43,185 nt of DNA from DASZXJ01 sp035545895 (lineage in GTDB: Bacteria > Planctomycetota > Phycisphaerae > Tepidisphaerales > Tepidisphaeraceae): the NCBI GenBank assembly GCA_035545895.1, contig DASZXJ010000165.1, positions 1 to 43,185 on the forward strand. Reading direction: 5' to 3'. Below the pieces are notes generated by a model. That model saw only the letters and a program-made list of their open reading frames with translations. It was not told the DNA's origin and did no database searches. The translations under genes were made by a program, and so were the position numbers. This document shows positions 24,284 to 32,868 of the stretch, in pieces; positions within the stretch are counted from its first letter, which is position 1; the number at the start of each line of letters is the position of its first letter.

Positions 24284-25135
24284 ATGAAGCCCATTCGCGT
24301 TTGCATGGCTTTTGTGCTTTCATCATTGATCTGTTCGATCTGTGCTGCACAGGCTCCGACGACACAAATATCACGGGCGCCGGTGAACCCGGCATTGCCA
24401 ACGTTGTTTGTCGTCGGCGATTCCACGGCCAGCAATGGCCCGCGTAATGGCTGGGGCGATCCGCTGGCGGATTATTTCGATGAAACCAAGATCAATGTCC
24501 GCAATCGCGCGCTGGGCGGGCGCAGCAGCCGGTCGTATATCTCGGAAGGTCACTGGGCGGATGTGCTCAAGGAAATGAAGGCCGGCGATTTTGTTCTCGT
24601 TCAATGGGGCCAAAACGACGGCGGGCCGCTGGATACCGGGCGGGCACGCGGGTCGTTGCCGGGGCTGGGCGAAGAAACCAAGGAGGTGCTCATGCCCGAG
24701 ACCGGCGAGATAGAGCCGCCGCCGAAGGGAACCAAAGAGGTCGTCCACACGTTCGGCTGGTACATGCGAAAATACGTCAGCGACATCAAAGCCAAAGGCG
24801 CGACGCCGATTCTGATGTCGCTCACCGCCAAAGACCTGTGGCTGGCGGATGGGAAGAATCGCCGACCATACGACAAGTATCCGGAATGGACGCAGGCCGT
24901 CGCCACATCCGAAAAAGTCGCGTTCATGGATTTCATCAACATCATGGGCGACCAGTTCGACAAGCTCGGACAGGCCAAGGTGCATCCGATGTTTTCAGAC
25001 ACAACCCACACCCGCGAAACCGGCGCAGACATGAACGCCGCCGGCGTGGTGTCGGGGCTGAAATCGATGAACAGCCCGCTCGTGACCTATTTAAATGACA
25101 AGGGTAAAGCCGTGGCGGCTTGGAAGAAGGAATAG
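24284..25135 (+). CDS. Secreted rhamnogalacturonan-acetylesterase-like SGNH hydrolase
   Basis: 283 residues with a signal peptide (MKPIRVCMAFVLSSLICSIC AAQ). The SGNH blocks are present: FVVGDSTAS with the nucleophile Ser, ALGGRSSRSY with the Gly, VQWGQND with the Asn, and DTTHTRETGADMNA with the catalytic Asp and His. This best matches rhamnogalacturonan acetylesterases (carbohydrate esterase family 12), which remove acetyl groups from pectin, outside the cytoplasm. AGGAG lies eight bases before the ATG at 24284. Upstream is a repeat-filled gap. Confidence 0.88.
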   Translation: MKPIRVCMAFVLSSLICSICAAQAPTTQISRAPVNPALPTLFVVGDSTASNGPRNGWGDPLADYFDETKINVRNRALGGRSSRSYISEGHWADVLKEMKAGDFVLVQWGQNDGGPLDTGRARGSLPGLGEETKEVLMPETGEIEPPPKGTKEVVHTFGWYMRKYVSDIKAKGATPILMSLTAKDLWLADGKNRRPYDKYPEWTQAVATSEKVAFMDFINIMGDQFDKLGQAKVHPMFSDTTHTRETGADMNAAGVVSGLKSMNSPLVTYLNDKGKAVAAWKKE

Positions 25136-25187
25136 GAATGCCATAGCAACAGTTGCGCCGCGAGCTTGCGTACCCGGCTCCTGTGGA

Positions 25188-25418
25188 TCAGTTCTTTTTC
25201 AATGGTTTGCGACTGCGTTTAAGAAAGCCCAATCGACGCTTTACCTCATTCAATGTGTAGACCGGCGAATCCGCGTTGCGACGCCTGGCAGTTCGCAGAA
25301 TGCGAATGTCCTCGGCATCTTCCAGGGCTTCCATAACCCTTTCATAGTCCTTAATCGTCAGCACGGCGAATTCCTTGCGACCATTGCGACTGATGAATTC
25401 AGGTTTCAACTTAACCAT
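25188..25418 (-). CDS. Phd/YefM-like antitoxin
   Basis: 76 residues. The N-terminus (KPEFISRNGRKEFAVLTIKDYERVMEALEDAED) is a Phd/YefM-type strand-helix pattern, and the C-terminus is a basic helix ending RSRKPLKKN. It is the second gene of a toxin-first pair with a 16-bp gap, and should neutralise the RelE/ParE toxin and bind its promoter. GGAG lies nine bases before the ATG. The N-terminal motif is like that of the antitoxin at 11804, but here without an XRE domain. Confidence 0.8.
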   Translation of the reverse strand: MVKLKPEFISRNGRKEFAVLTIKDYERVMEALEDAEDIRILRTARRRNADSPVYTLNEVKRRLGFLKRSRKPLKKN

Positions 25419-25434
25419 TGCATTACGCTCCAAA

Positions 25435-25683
25435 TCAATCGTAGGCCTTCGAGCGATGGCTAACATGTTGTACCACGACGGAGTTCTCTTCGATATCGAA
25501 TAATACTCGCCAGTCACCCACGCGAAGGCGATATTCAGGCGTAAAACGTGTGAGGCGCTTCACATTGCCCGCCAAATCATTTTCCAGGGCTTGGATCTTC
25601 AAAAGAATTCGACGCGAAACTTCGGGAGACAATTTCTTCAAATCTCGCAGAGCTTCTTCTTTGATAACTATTCGATATCGCAT
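25435..25683 (-). CDS. RelE/ParE-type toxin
   Basis: 82 residues: MRYRIVIKEEALRDLKKL, a helix-turn-helix of two helices, VKRLTRFTPEYRLRVGDWRVLFDIEENSVVVQHVSHRSKAY. The YRLRVGDWRVLF segment is the family signature, and the basic C-terminal strand carries the likely active residues. I start at the ATG at 25683; the frame extends upstream but is not toxin-like there. It precedes its antitoxin on the minus strand. Similar signature segments in the toxin at 11539 (YRIRTGDWRVLF) suggest both modules belong to one superfamily. Confidence 0.88.
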   Translation of the reverse strand: MRYRIVIKEEALRDLKKLSPEVSRRILLKIQALENDLAGNVKRLTRFTPEYRLRVGDWRVLFDIEENSVVVQHVSHRSKAYD

Positions 25684-25834
25684 CCCGCTCTGCCTCGAAT
25701 AGATCCTTAAACTACTGGGATCGTCGTTTGCAATTCGAGAATACATGCAATTGAGGTTTCCTGCTACCTACCCACGGCCCTAAACGTCCGAGAATCCTCA
25801 ACCCTGCGCGTCGGGAACGCCGATAGCGGATGAA

Positions 25835-27166
25835 GTGATCCTTCAACGCGCATCAAAGACGCTTTCCACGCTTGGCCGCAGATTACGTTCGCTGCAGGCG
25901 AAGCACATCAATTGCGCAGTAGAGCTGTCTGAACTTCTGGGGCGCCGGCCGATCAACCTGGATACTCCTGAGCTACAGCGATTCCTCGCGGGTAAAGTCG
26001 TGCTCGTAACCGGAGCCGGCGGGAGCATTGGCTCGGAGATTTGCCGGCAGACCATGAAATTCTGCCCCGCCCGCATCATTCTGATCGATCGCGCTGAAAA
26101 TGCGCTGTTCGAAATCGATCGTGAACTTCGCGAACGCTGGGTCGGAGCCGACATCACGCCCGTCGTGGCGGATATCTGCGACGCCAAGCGCATCGATCAG
26201 GTGTTTGGTTCGATGGCTCCTCAAGTGGTGTTTCATTGCGCAGCCCACAAGCACGTACCGATGATGGAAGCCAACCCCGGCGAAGCCGTCAAAAACAATG
26301 TTTTCGGAACAAAGATCGTCGCCGACGCTGCGCTGGAACACGGCGCGGCTGCGTTTGTGATGGTCAGCACAGACAAAGCAGTCAATCCCACCAGCGTGAT
26401 GGGCGCAACCAAGCGCGTGGCGGAACTTTATGTGCAGTCACTTAACAATAGCAGGCAGCAGGCAGTGGGCAGCGGGCAACAAGAGATGAAGCCGCCAGCC
26501 GCCAGCCGCCAGCCGCCAGCTACCCGTTTTCTCGCGGTTCGATTCGGCAATGTGATCGGGTCATCGGGTTCGGTTGTACCGATCTTTCGCAAGCAGATCG
26601 AAGCCGGTGGGCCGGTCACCATCACCCACCCCGACATGCAGCGATATTTCATGACGATCCCCGAAGCCTCGCAACTGGTGATGCAGGCGGGCGCCATTGG
26701 TCAGGGCGGGGAGATTTTCATTCTGGACATGGGTCAGCCGGTGAAGATTCTGGACTTGGCGACCGAAATGGTCCGCCGCGCCGGGCTCGTGCCGGATCGG
26801 GATATTGAAATTCGCGTGACGGGCATTCGTCCGGGCGAAAAGCTGTATGAGGAACTCGCCTGCGACAACGAGCAGACCCGGCCGACTTCGCACAAGAAGA
26901 TTCATGTCTGGCAACTTCCCCAGGCCACCACGCAACAGGCGCGTCGAATGCTGGATTTGCTCGGTGCAGTGATCGACGCCGACCGCGATACCGTGGTTCG
27001 CACGCTGGCGTGGTGCGTGCCGGAATATCGGCCGGTTGCAGAGCCCGTTGCCCTGCCCCAGACACCCGGCAACAATGAGCCCGCTCGCACTGTTCCGGCG
27101 GATTCGCTCTCCGACCAGGCCACCCGATTGCGGGAATTGGTCCGCGGCAGCACCAGGGCCGCCTAA
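25835..27166 (+). CDS. CapD/PglF-like nucleotide-sugar 4,6-dehydratase
   Basis: 443 residues. An NAD-binding Rossmann motif VLVTGAGGSIGSE occurs near residue 57, with the short-chain dehydratase signatures FHCAAHKHVPMMEANP, VMVSTDKAVNPTSVMGATKR and VRFGNVIGSSGSVVPIF. It is the soluble form of the FlaA1/CapD family, without the N-terminal membrane segments, and should convert a UDP-hexosamine to its 4-keto-6-deoxy form for surface polysaccharide. Residues about 206-229 (NSRQQAVGSGQQEMKPPAAS) are encoded by repeats and appear inserted before RFLAVRFGN. The start is GTG at 25835. It precedes a GT87 gene. Confidence 0.88.
   Translation: MILQRASKTLSTLGRRLRSLQAKHINCAVELSELLGRRPINLDTPELQRFLAGKVVLVTGAGGSIGSEICRQTMKFCPARIILIDRAENALFEIDRELRERWVGADITPVVADICDAKRIDQVFGSMAPQVVFHCAAHKHVPMMEANPGEAVKNNVFGTKIVADAALEHGAAAFVMVSTDKAVNPTSVMGATKRVAELYVQSLNNSRQQAVGSGQQEMKPPAASRQPPATRFLAVRFGNVIGSSGSVVPIFRKQIEAGGPVTITHPDMQRYFMTIPEASQLVMQAGAIGQGGEIFILDMGQPVKILDLATEMVRRAGLVPDRDIEIRVTGIRPGEKLYEELACDNEQTRPTSHKKIHVWQLPQATTQQARRMLDLLGAVIDADRDTVVRTLAWCVPEYRPVAEPVALPQTPGNNEPARTVPADSLSDQATRLRELVRGSTRAA
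26451..26520. repeat. In-frame tandem arrays in the CapD-like gene
   Basis: Two arrays: GCAGGCA/GTGGGCA-type units (26451-26477) and GCCGCCA-type units (26491-26520). They add about 24 residues without a frameshift. Confidence 0.75.
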
Positions 27167-27282
27167 CCCTTACAAACCGCATAAATAGCACCTCATTTCA
27201 CGCAGGTCTTTTCACCTGCCCGCTTTGTCAGTTCGCCTCCAAACACATCCCGACGATGCAATGAGAGCCATTGAAGGGAAGC

Positions 27283-28566
27283 ATGTACGTCCCAAAACTG
27301 CTCGATCGTCGGCGCGTTCGTCGTGTCAGCATTGCCGTGCTGTTGACGTCCGCCCTTTTGCTTATCGTTGCAGTTTTAACGGCGAAAAATAACCGCACGA
27401 TCTTTGGCCCCAATCTTGGCGGCGACTGGCTGGCGTTCCACGATGCGGGGCGAATCCTCAACGAATATGGTCCGAATCGGTTGTATGATGTTGGACTTCA
27501 GGCCGAGCTTTATCACAACACCTTGCCCGACGAACCACCCGAAGCCAATCTGCCGTTCGCCAATGCGCCATTTGTCGCGGTGATGGCTGCCCCGCTGGCG
27601 AAATTGCCGTATATCGCGTCGTATCTGGCGTGGGTGATGATTTCGCTTGCGATATTTGTCGCGGCGTTAATGCTGGCATTGCGGGCGGCCGACATGCCGC
27701 GTTCCAGATGGACTTTTTGCCTGATCGTGGGATTGTCGTTCGAACCCCTGATGTTCGAATGCATTCACGGCGGACAAATCTCGGCAATTGGGCTATTCGC
27801 ATTGACAGCCGCGGCTTTTCTTAATCTTTCAAACAGACCCCTCTCGGCTGGATTGGCACTGGCGGTGTGTATCTATAAACCGACTCTCCTGCCGATCGTT
27901 CTCATCATGCTCGCCGCATGCCGGCAATGGCGGGTGCTGGGCGGGTTTATGATCGGCTCGTTACTACTCGGCATTTTTTGCCTGCTGGCCGTCGGGCTGG
28001 AGGCGACATTCGATTATCTCCGTATACTGGCCAGTTATGCCGGTTTATGCCCAGGCCCCATCTCCAATGGTATCTTCGTCACCTGGAAATTCATCGACCT
28101 GAACTCCTTCCTGAAGCTTTTGGGCACGGACCGGATATGGATCGCCCTGGTCATGCTGGCGGCCGCAATCGAGGTGACGCGAGGCGCACGCTTGCTCTGG
28201 AATACGCCGGTTGCACCTGGCACGGACGACCTGCGAATGGCCTGGGCATGTGCATTGAGCTGCACGCTGGTCTTGAACGTTTATGTGGGGATATACGATT
28301 CGGTCCTGATCTTGCCCTCTTTATTTATCACAACAGCGGTTGTTTTGAGGCGAGCGGAAGAGGTGCCCTCCATGCTCCGGCTGCTGATGGCATGCGCATT
28401 TGTACTCCCCTGGTGCTCGCAAATCATGGCCCGGGAGATGGGATTCCAGCCGTTCACACTGGCGTTGCTGGCGATTGGGGCGATGCAATTCCAGCTTCTC
28501 AGCATTGGAAATAAGTCTTATAACATTAAAGTATTCCCAGTCTTTTCGACGATGAGCAGAGTGTGA
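27283..28566 (+). CDS. GT87 family membrane glycosyltransferase
   Basis: 427 residues with about nine transmembrane segments. It matches the DUF2029/GT87 family, polyprenyl-phosphate-dependent sugar transferases: FGPNLGGDWLAFHDAGRIL, with the Asp of the periplasmic loop, PFANAPFVAVMAAPLAKLP, HGGQISAIGLF and VCIYKPTLLPIVLIMLAA. It probably acts on surface or envelope polysaccharide, consistent with the CapD-like gene just upstream. The start is the ATG at 27283, with AAGGGA close upstream; a TTG at 27271 is less likely. Confidence 0.82.
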   Translation: MYVPKLLDRRRVRRVSIAVLLTSALLLIVAVLTAKNNRTIFGPNLGGDWLAFHDAGRILNEYGPNRLYDVGLQAELYHNTLPDEPPEANLPFANAPFVAVMAAPLAKLPYIASYLAWVMISLAIFVAALMLALRAADMPRSRWTFCLIVGLSFEPLMFECIHGGQISAIGLFALTAAAFLNLSNRPLSAGLALAVCIYKPTLLPIVLIMLAACRQWRVLGGFMIGSLLLGIFCLLAVGLEATFDYLRILASYAGLCPGPISNGIFVTWKFIDLNSFLKLLGTDRIWIALVMLAAAIEVTRGARLLWNTPVAPGTDDLRMAWACALSCTLVLNVYVGIYDSVLILPSLFITTAVVLRRAEEVPSMLRLLMACAFVLPWCSQIMAREMGFQPFTLALLAIGAMQFQLLSIGNKSYNIKVFPVFSTMSRV

Positions 28567-28648
28567 CGTAGGGGCAGAAGTCCAAGTCGTTGGTTTTTGC
28601 CCGCTTTGTTCATATTGACGGAACTCGTCAGCCAAGGAAGGCTCGCCA

Positions 28649-29980
28649 ATGCGTACCATTTCAATCATCAATCAAAAAGGCGGCTGCGGTAAGACCACCA
28701 CCAGTATCAATCTGGCTGCGTGCCTCGCCCGGCTGGGTCATAAAACTGTTCTTGTAGACATGGATCCGCAGGGGCATTGCGGCATCGGCCTGGCCGTGCC
28801 GGAAGAACAGATCGAGCGAGGCGTGTACGACACGCTGCTCGAGCCCGGCGATGGTGCCGTCGCGAAGATGAGCGAAATCATCTGGCAAATTTCCAGCGAT
28901 TTCGATCTTGCACCCTCGAACCTGAAACTGGCGGCGTTTGAGCAGGTGTTCGCCGGCCGGCCCGGTCGCGAAGAACGCCTCAGCCGCGCGCTGGACAACA
29001 TTCGTGACAATTACGAATGGTGCATCATCGACTGCCCGCCGAGCGTCGGCCTGTTGACATTCAATGCCCTCAAGGCCAGCGATGAAGTCGTTGTCCCGGT
29101 TGAGACCGGCTACTTCAGCCTGCACGGCCTGGCAAAGATGATGGAAACGCTCGAAGTGCTCCGCGAGCGCTGCGGCAAGGACATCCTCATCCGCGTGCTG
29201 CCGACGCTTTATGACACGCGAACCAAGCTGGCTCGCGAGGTGCTGTCAGAGTTGCGCGGCAAGTTCCGCGAATACCTGATGGAGAGCACGGTCAATTTCA
29301 ATACCAAACTGAAAGAAGCCGCCAGCTTTGGCCAGCCGATCACGGAATATGATCCGGGCAGCCGCGGCTACAAGGATTTTGTGAACCTCGCTCGCGAACT
29401 CATGGGCCATCGTCCGACCGACGTTGAGCCGGTGGTCGAATCACAGCCGATGTCGCGCCCCGCGGAACTCGTGCAGCGAGCCAAGCAGTTGGCGCAGCTC
29501 ACCAACTTCCAGTTCGGCCGCGGCAGCGTGGTGATTCCGACCCAGCCGAACCTGACGATCGATACCGCGACCGCCTCCTTGCAAAGCCTCGAAATGCTCG
29601 ACCGCCACGGCAATGGAAATGGCAACGGCAACGGGCATGGCGGGCAAATGATTACCCTTTCGATTCCCCCAATGAAAACAACCGAACAGAAGATCGAAGA
29701 GTTTTACGGCGTGAAACAGGTCGGCGAGGAAGTCGTCTTTGCCGCCAAGTTCAGCGAAGCCAAGAAGGTGCTGATTGCCGGCGATTTCAACAACTGGCTG
29801 CCGATGTCCACACCGATGTCGAACCAGCGGGCCGGTGTGTGGCGCATGAGCCTGCCGCTGCCCCCGGGCCGGTATCGTTACCGCTTTGTCGTTGACGGCA
29901 AATGGACAACCGACCCGAACAATCAGTACGTCGAAGCCAATCAATACGGCGAATTGAACAACGTCATTGAAGTGGATTAA
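28649..29980 (+). CDS. ParA-type ATPase fused to AMPK-beta-like glycogen-binding module
   Basis: 443 residues. Residues 1-270 are a ParA/MinD ATPase with the deviant Walker A KGGCGKTTT (10-18), DMDPQGH, DCPPSVG and a VPVETGYFSLHG segment. A Gly/Asn/His linker (about 325-335) leads to a C-terminal CBM48-type module (about 345-443): VLIAGDFNNWLP, GVWRMSLPLPPGRYRYRFVVDGKWTTDPNN and LNNVIEVD. Compared with the mammalian AMPK beta module, the glycogen-contacting Trp in FNNW, the Trp in DGKW and the Asn in LNN are kept; the Lys of YKFFVDG is Arg. It may position or dock on an alpha-glucan. The usual parB is absent. A good SD precedes the ATG, and the next gene follows across repeats. Confidence 0.88.
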   Translation: MRTISIINQKGGCGKTTTSINLAACLARLGHKTVLVDMDPQGHCGIGLAVPEEQIERGVYDTLLEPGDGAVAKMSEIIWQISSDFDLAPSNLKLAAFEQVFAGRPGREERLSRALDNIRDNYEWCIIDCPPSVGLLTFNALKASDEVVVPVETGYFSLHGLAKMMETLEVLRERCGKDILIRVLPTLYDTRTKLAREVLSELRGKFREYLMESTVNFNTKLKEAASFGQPITEYDPGSRGYKDFVNLARELMGHRPTDVEPVVESQPMSRPAELVQRAKQLAQLTNFQFGRGSVVIPTQPNLTIDTATASLQSLEMLDRHGNGNGNGNGHGGQMITLSIPPMKTTEQKIEEFYGVKQVGEEVVFAAKFSEAKKVLIAGDFNNWLPMSTPMSNQRAGVWRMSLPLPPGRYRYRFVVDGKWTTDPNNQYVEANQYGELNNVIEVD

Positions 29981-29989
29981 TCCTATTTT

Positions 29990-30056
29990 AGATTTTTGAT
30001 TTGCGATTTTGGATTGAATTCCAAATCCGCAGTCCGAAATCCGAAATCCGAAATAA
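29990..30056. repeat. Inverted short tandem arrays between ParA-CBM and its partner
   Basis: GATTTGCGATTTTGGATT-type units run into TCCAAATCC and CCGAAAT units of opposite orientation; TTTGGA (30009-30014) pairs with TCCAAA at 30021-30026 approximately. The array fills nearly the whole gap between the genes and abuts the ATG at 30058. Confidence 0.75.
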
Positions 30057-30057
30057 A

Positions 30058-31467
30058 ATGTCAGAACAACCGAACCAATCGAAGACCCTGAGCGAAATCA
30101 GCCACCTGTTTTTGAGCAGCGTGCGCGAAAAGGCACAGGGCACCCAGCGGCCGATGCGGGTTGCGCCGGCGCCTGCCAAGCCGCGAACGGATGTGACAGT
30201 TGATCTGACCCCCGAGGAATTTGCCCACGTGTTCGGCGGAGCCGAGCAGACGCCCGAGATCGAGCCGGTCTTTGGACCCGTCAGTGCGGTGCTCGCATCG
30301 CATCTGGGTGCGCAGCAGCTTGAACGCGTTCGCGAATACGCAGCGTATATCTGCGGTCCCGGCGAGCGGCTGGGTTTGATTGCCGTCGATGCCAGCGAAC
30401 TGCGGCTTTCCATCTTCGAACAAAATTCCGACACTCCGCCCGCCACGTCACACGAAACGGAAATGCTCGATACGCGCCGCATGACTGAAGCCTTGGAAGA
30501 ACTGGCCGGCGACGTGGATCGATGGCTTCTCCTGCTTCCCAGCCCGCGATCGCCTGAAGCGCGAGCACTGCTTCGCGATGTGAAAAACTGGACGGTCCTT
30601 TCAACATCCGATCCGGAAGGCGTCGTTTCGTGCTATCGAAGCCTCAAGGGCCTGTCCGATCTGCATCGGCCAAGCCTTTCTTTGGCTGTGGTGGAAACAA
30701 ACAGCGACATCGACGCCAACGGTGCGCACCGTCGACTGGCGAGCGTTTGTCAGCAATTTTTGAATTGGTCGCTTGAGAACGAAGGTCGCGTTACACAACC
30801 ATCCAATGTCACCGAGCACCTGGTACTCTGGTGCAGCGGCGCGCACGACAAGGCACAACTCGCAACGGCCCCGCAATGGCAGGTCGTGCAGAGTTTCATC
30901 GCCCGATCCGGCAAGATGCCTTCCGTTGCGGCCGAACCAAGTATTCCGGTTGAACCGATCAAGGCAGCCGCGCCAGTGACAGCTCCGCCCGAGCCGTTCA
31001 TGGTTGCAGCGCCAGCTCAGACCAATTCCAATGCCGATCTTCCGCAGGTCATCGACCTTCCCGATGGCCGTGGCGATGCCGGCACGATCATCACCGCGAT
31101 CATTCGCGGCGGGCACGATCTGATCGAGTGCCCGATCAAGCCTCCCATGTGCTCCGAAGCCAGCCTCGCGGTTTCACGCGATCATCGACTGGTCCTGCTG
31201 GCGGTGGCGGGGCAAGGTCTTGGCGACCTTCGCGACATCGGCCGGGCGTATCAGTGGATGCTCGAAAACCGCCAGCTCATCACGATGGCGGTCCCCCAGA
31301 TGTCGATCGACCCTCACCAGCTACCCCGCCTGCACCTGCTGATCGATCACGCCGACATGTCGGCGCAGATCCTCCAGCCGATCCTGCAAAGCGGAAGCGT
31401 CAGCGTTCACACCTACCGCAAGCTCAGTTGGCACGGCAAGACCGGCCTGCTGGTCGAAGCAGCCTGA
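30058..31467 (+). CDS. Partner of ParA-CBM; MinD/FlhG-like without P-loop
   Basis: 469 residues. The N-terminus has a conserved-looking helix (SKTLSEISHLFLSSVREK) followed by a basic, Pro-rich stretch. The middle (about 140-240) reads like a ParA/MinD-type fold lacking Walker A: RWLLLLPSPRSPEARALLRDV, WTVLSTSDPEGVVSCYRSLKGL and LSLAVVETN. A Pro/Ala-rich linker is followed by a C-terminal domain (about 345-469) with VSRDHRLVLLAVAGQG. The fold call is inference from pattern; no named family is recognised. The adjacency to the ParA-CBM gene suggests a working pair. No SD is visible before the ATG because the repeat occupies that site. Confidence 0.65.
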   Translation: MSEQPNQSKTLSEISHLFLSSVREKAQGTQRPMRVAPAPAKPRTDVTVDLTPEEFAHVFGGAEQTPEIEPVFGPVSAVLASHLGAQQLERVREYAAYICGPGERLGLIAVDASELRLSIFEQNSDTPPATSHETEMLDTRRMTEALEELAGDVDRWLLLLPSPRSPEARALLRDVKNWTVLSTSDPEGVVSCYRSLKGLSDLHRPSLSLAVVETNSDIDANGAHRRLASVCQQFLNWSLENEGRVTQPSNVTEHLVLWCSGAHDKAQLATAPQWQVVQSFIARSGKMPSVAAEPSIPVEPIKAAAPVTAPPEPFMVAAPAQTNSNADLPQVIDLPDGRGDAGTIITAIIRGGHDLIECPIKPPMCSEASLAVSRDHRLVLLAVAGQGLGDLRDIGRAYQWMLENRQLITMAVPQMSIDPHQLPRLHLLIDHADMSAQILQPILQSGSVSVHTYRKLSWHGKTGLLVEAA

Positions 31468-31520
31468 TTGGGTTACTCGTTATTTGTGGCTTGTTACTTG
31501 GATTGATTCGAAGTAACACG
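31468..31520. repeat. Short degenerate TTACTTG-type array
   Basis: Units like GTTACTCGTTATTTG and TTGTTACTTGG precede AAGTAAC in reverse orientation. The array is degenerate, and family membership is inferred. Confidence 0.45.
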
Positions 31521-31527
31521 GTTCTTC

Positions 31528-32292
31528 ATGAAGTTGAGCCATGCGCTCGTTCGTGAGCCTTCGCCGAAATTCAGTGCGTTCTATGCCGCTCGCGGCATAT
31601 CCATTTCCGATTCGTTGGCACGGGCGCAGCATCAAGCGTATGTCGCCGCATTGAGGCAAGTGGGATTGGCTGTGAGCGTTTTGCCGCCACATCCGATACA
31701 TCATGATTGCGTTTTCATCGAAGATACAGCCATCGTTTGGCAAGGTCGCGCGCTTATTACCAACATGAACGACGTGCGCAACGGCGAACAGCGGGATGTT
31801 GAGAATTGGCTGGCCGATGATTTTGAAATCGCGCATGCGCCCGCCGGTGCAAAAATCGAAGGCGGGGATGTTTTGCATCTGGACAAGCTCACGCTGGTCG
31901 GCCGTTCGTCACGCACCAATGATGCGGGGATTGAAGCACTGGCTGAATTCATGAAGCCGCTGGGACATTTGGTCCAGGCCATCGACGTAAAGCGATGCCT
32001 GCATCTGAAAAGCGGGGTTGCCTATCTTGGCAATCGGACCTTGCTCGTCGCGCCAGAATTGATCGACCTGAGTATCCCAGGCTATGCCCAAATTAACGTC
32101 CCGCCGGCTGAATCCATCGCAGCCAATGCTCTGCGTATCAATGACCATGTGCTGCACGCAGCCGGTTTCAATGCTGTCGCGAAATTGATCGAAAAATTTG
32201 CCGCTGCTAATGGATTGAAATTGATCGGCTTGGAAATGTCCGAGCTTCAAAAAGCCGATGGGGCGCTGACTTGCCAGTCACTTCTTTGGTAA
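31528..32292 (+). CDS. N(G),N(G)-dimethylarginine dimethylaminohydrolase (DDAH)
   Basis: 254 residues of the amidinotransferase/DDAH fold. Motifs in order: DCVFIEDTA, EGGDVLHL, SSRTNDAG, CLHLKSGVAYL with the catalytic His, and the C-terminal ADGALTCQSLL with the nucleophile Cys. These residues hydrolyse methylated arginine or related guanidino compounds. Other family members (arginine deiminase) are longer; length and the short loops favour DDAH. The ATG at 31528 has little SD support. It is followed 6 bp later by the yqgE gene. Confidence 0.88.
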   Translation: MKLSHALVREPSPKFSAFYAARGISISDSLARAQHQAYVAALRQVGLAVSVLPPHPIHHDCVFIEDTAIVWQGRALITNMNDVRNGEQRDVENWLADDFEIAHAPAGAKIEGGDVLHLDKLTLVGRSSRTNDAGIEALAEFMKPLGHLVQAIDVKRCLHLKSGVAYLGNRTLLVAPELIDLSIPGYAQINVPPAESIAANALRINDHVLHAAGFNAVAKLIEKFAAANGLKLIGLEMSELQKADGALTCQSLLW

Positions 32293-32298
32293 GATGTC

Positions 32299-32862
32299 AT
32301 GCGGTCAATGCTCGATACCTTAAAAGGACAACTTCTGATTGCTTCGCCGAAACTGCGCGACCCGAATTTTTTCCGGGCGGTGATCCTGCTGGTTCAACAT
32401 GATGAAAAAGGCTCGCTCGGGCTGGTGCTGAACAAGCCAATGGAAATGACCGTTCGATCAGCCTGGCGACAACTCAGCCAGACTCCCTGCCAGATGGAAG
32501 GCCATCTGCACAAGGGCGGCCCCTGTGACGGCGTGCTGATGGCGCTGCATACCGACGTGGAAGCATCGGATGTCGAAGTGATCGATGGTGTACATTTTTC
32601 CACTGCCAAAGACGCGATTGAACACTTGGTTGGACAGGCGGGCGGCACGGTGCGCCTGTTCGTCGGCTACGCCGGTTGGTCCGCCGGCCAACTGGAAGGG
32701 GAAATCGCCGAAGGTGCCTGGCTGACCATTCCGGCGACCCATCCGCTTGTCTTCAATCCGGATGAACACGCTTGGCCCTCGCTGCTGCGATCGATCGCGC
32801 GCGATTCCATGCTGAAATGGATGGACCCCAAGATTGTGCCCGATGATCCGTCGATGAACTGA
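32299..32862 (+). CDS. yqgE: YqgE/AlgH family protein
   Basis: 187 residues of the widespread YqgE/AlgH family, with LKGQLLIASPKLRDPNFFRAV, SLGLVLNKPM, HKGGPCDG, VRLFVGYAGWSAGQLEGEI and GAWLTIPATHPLVF. It is a compact cytosolic alpha/beta protein of unknown biochemical activity, linked in some bacteria to regulation or DNA metabolism. The ATG at 32299 or 32308 could start it; the former follows the DDAH stop by 6 bp, suggesting coupling. A double hairpin lies just after its stop. Confidence 0.92.
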   Translation: MRSMLDTLKGQLLIASPKLRDPNFFRAVILLVQHDEKGSLGLVLNKPMEMTVRSAWRQLSQTPCQMEGHLHKGGPCDGVLMALHTDVEASDVEVIDGVHFSTAKDAIEHLVGQAGGTVRLFVGYAGWSAGQLEGEIAEGAWLTIPATHPLVFNPDEHAWPSLLRSIARDSMLKWMDPKIVPDDPSMN

Positions 32863-32868
32863 GGCGAG

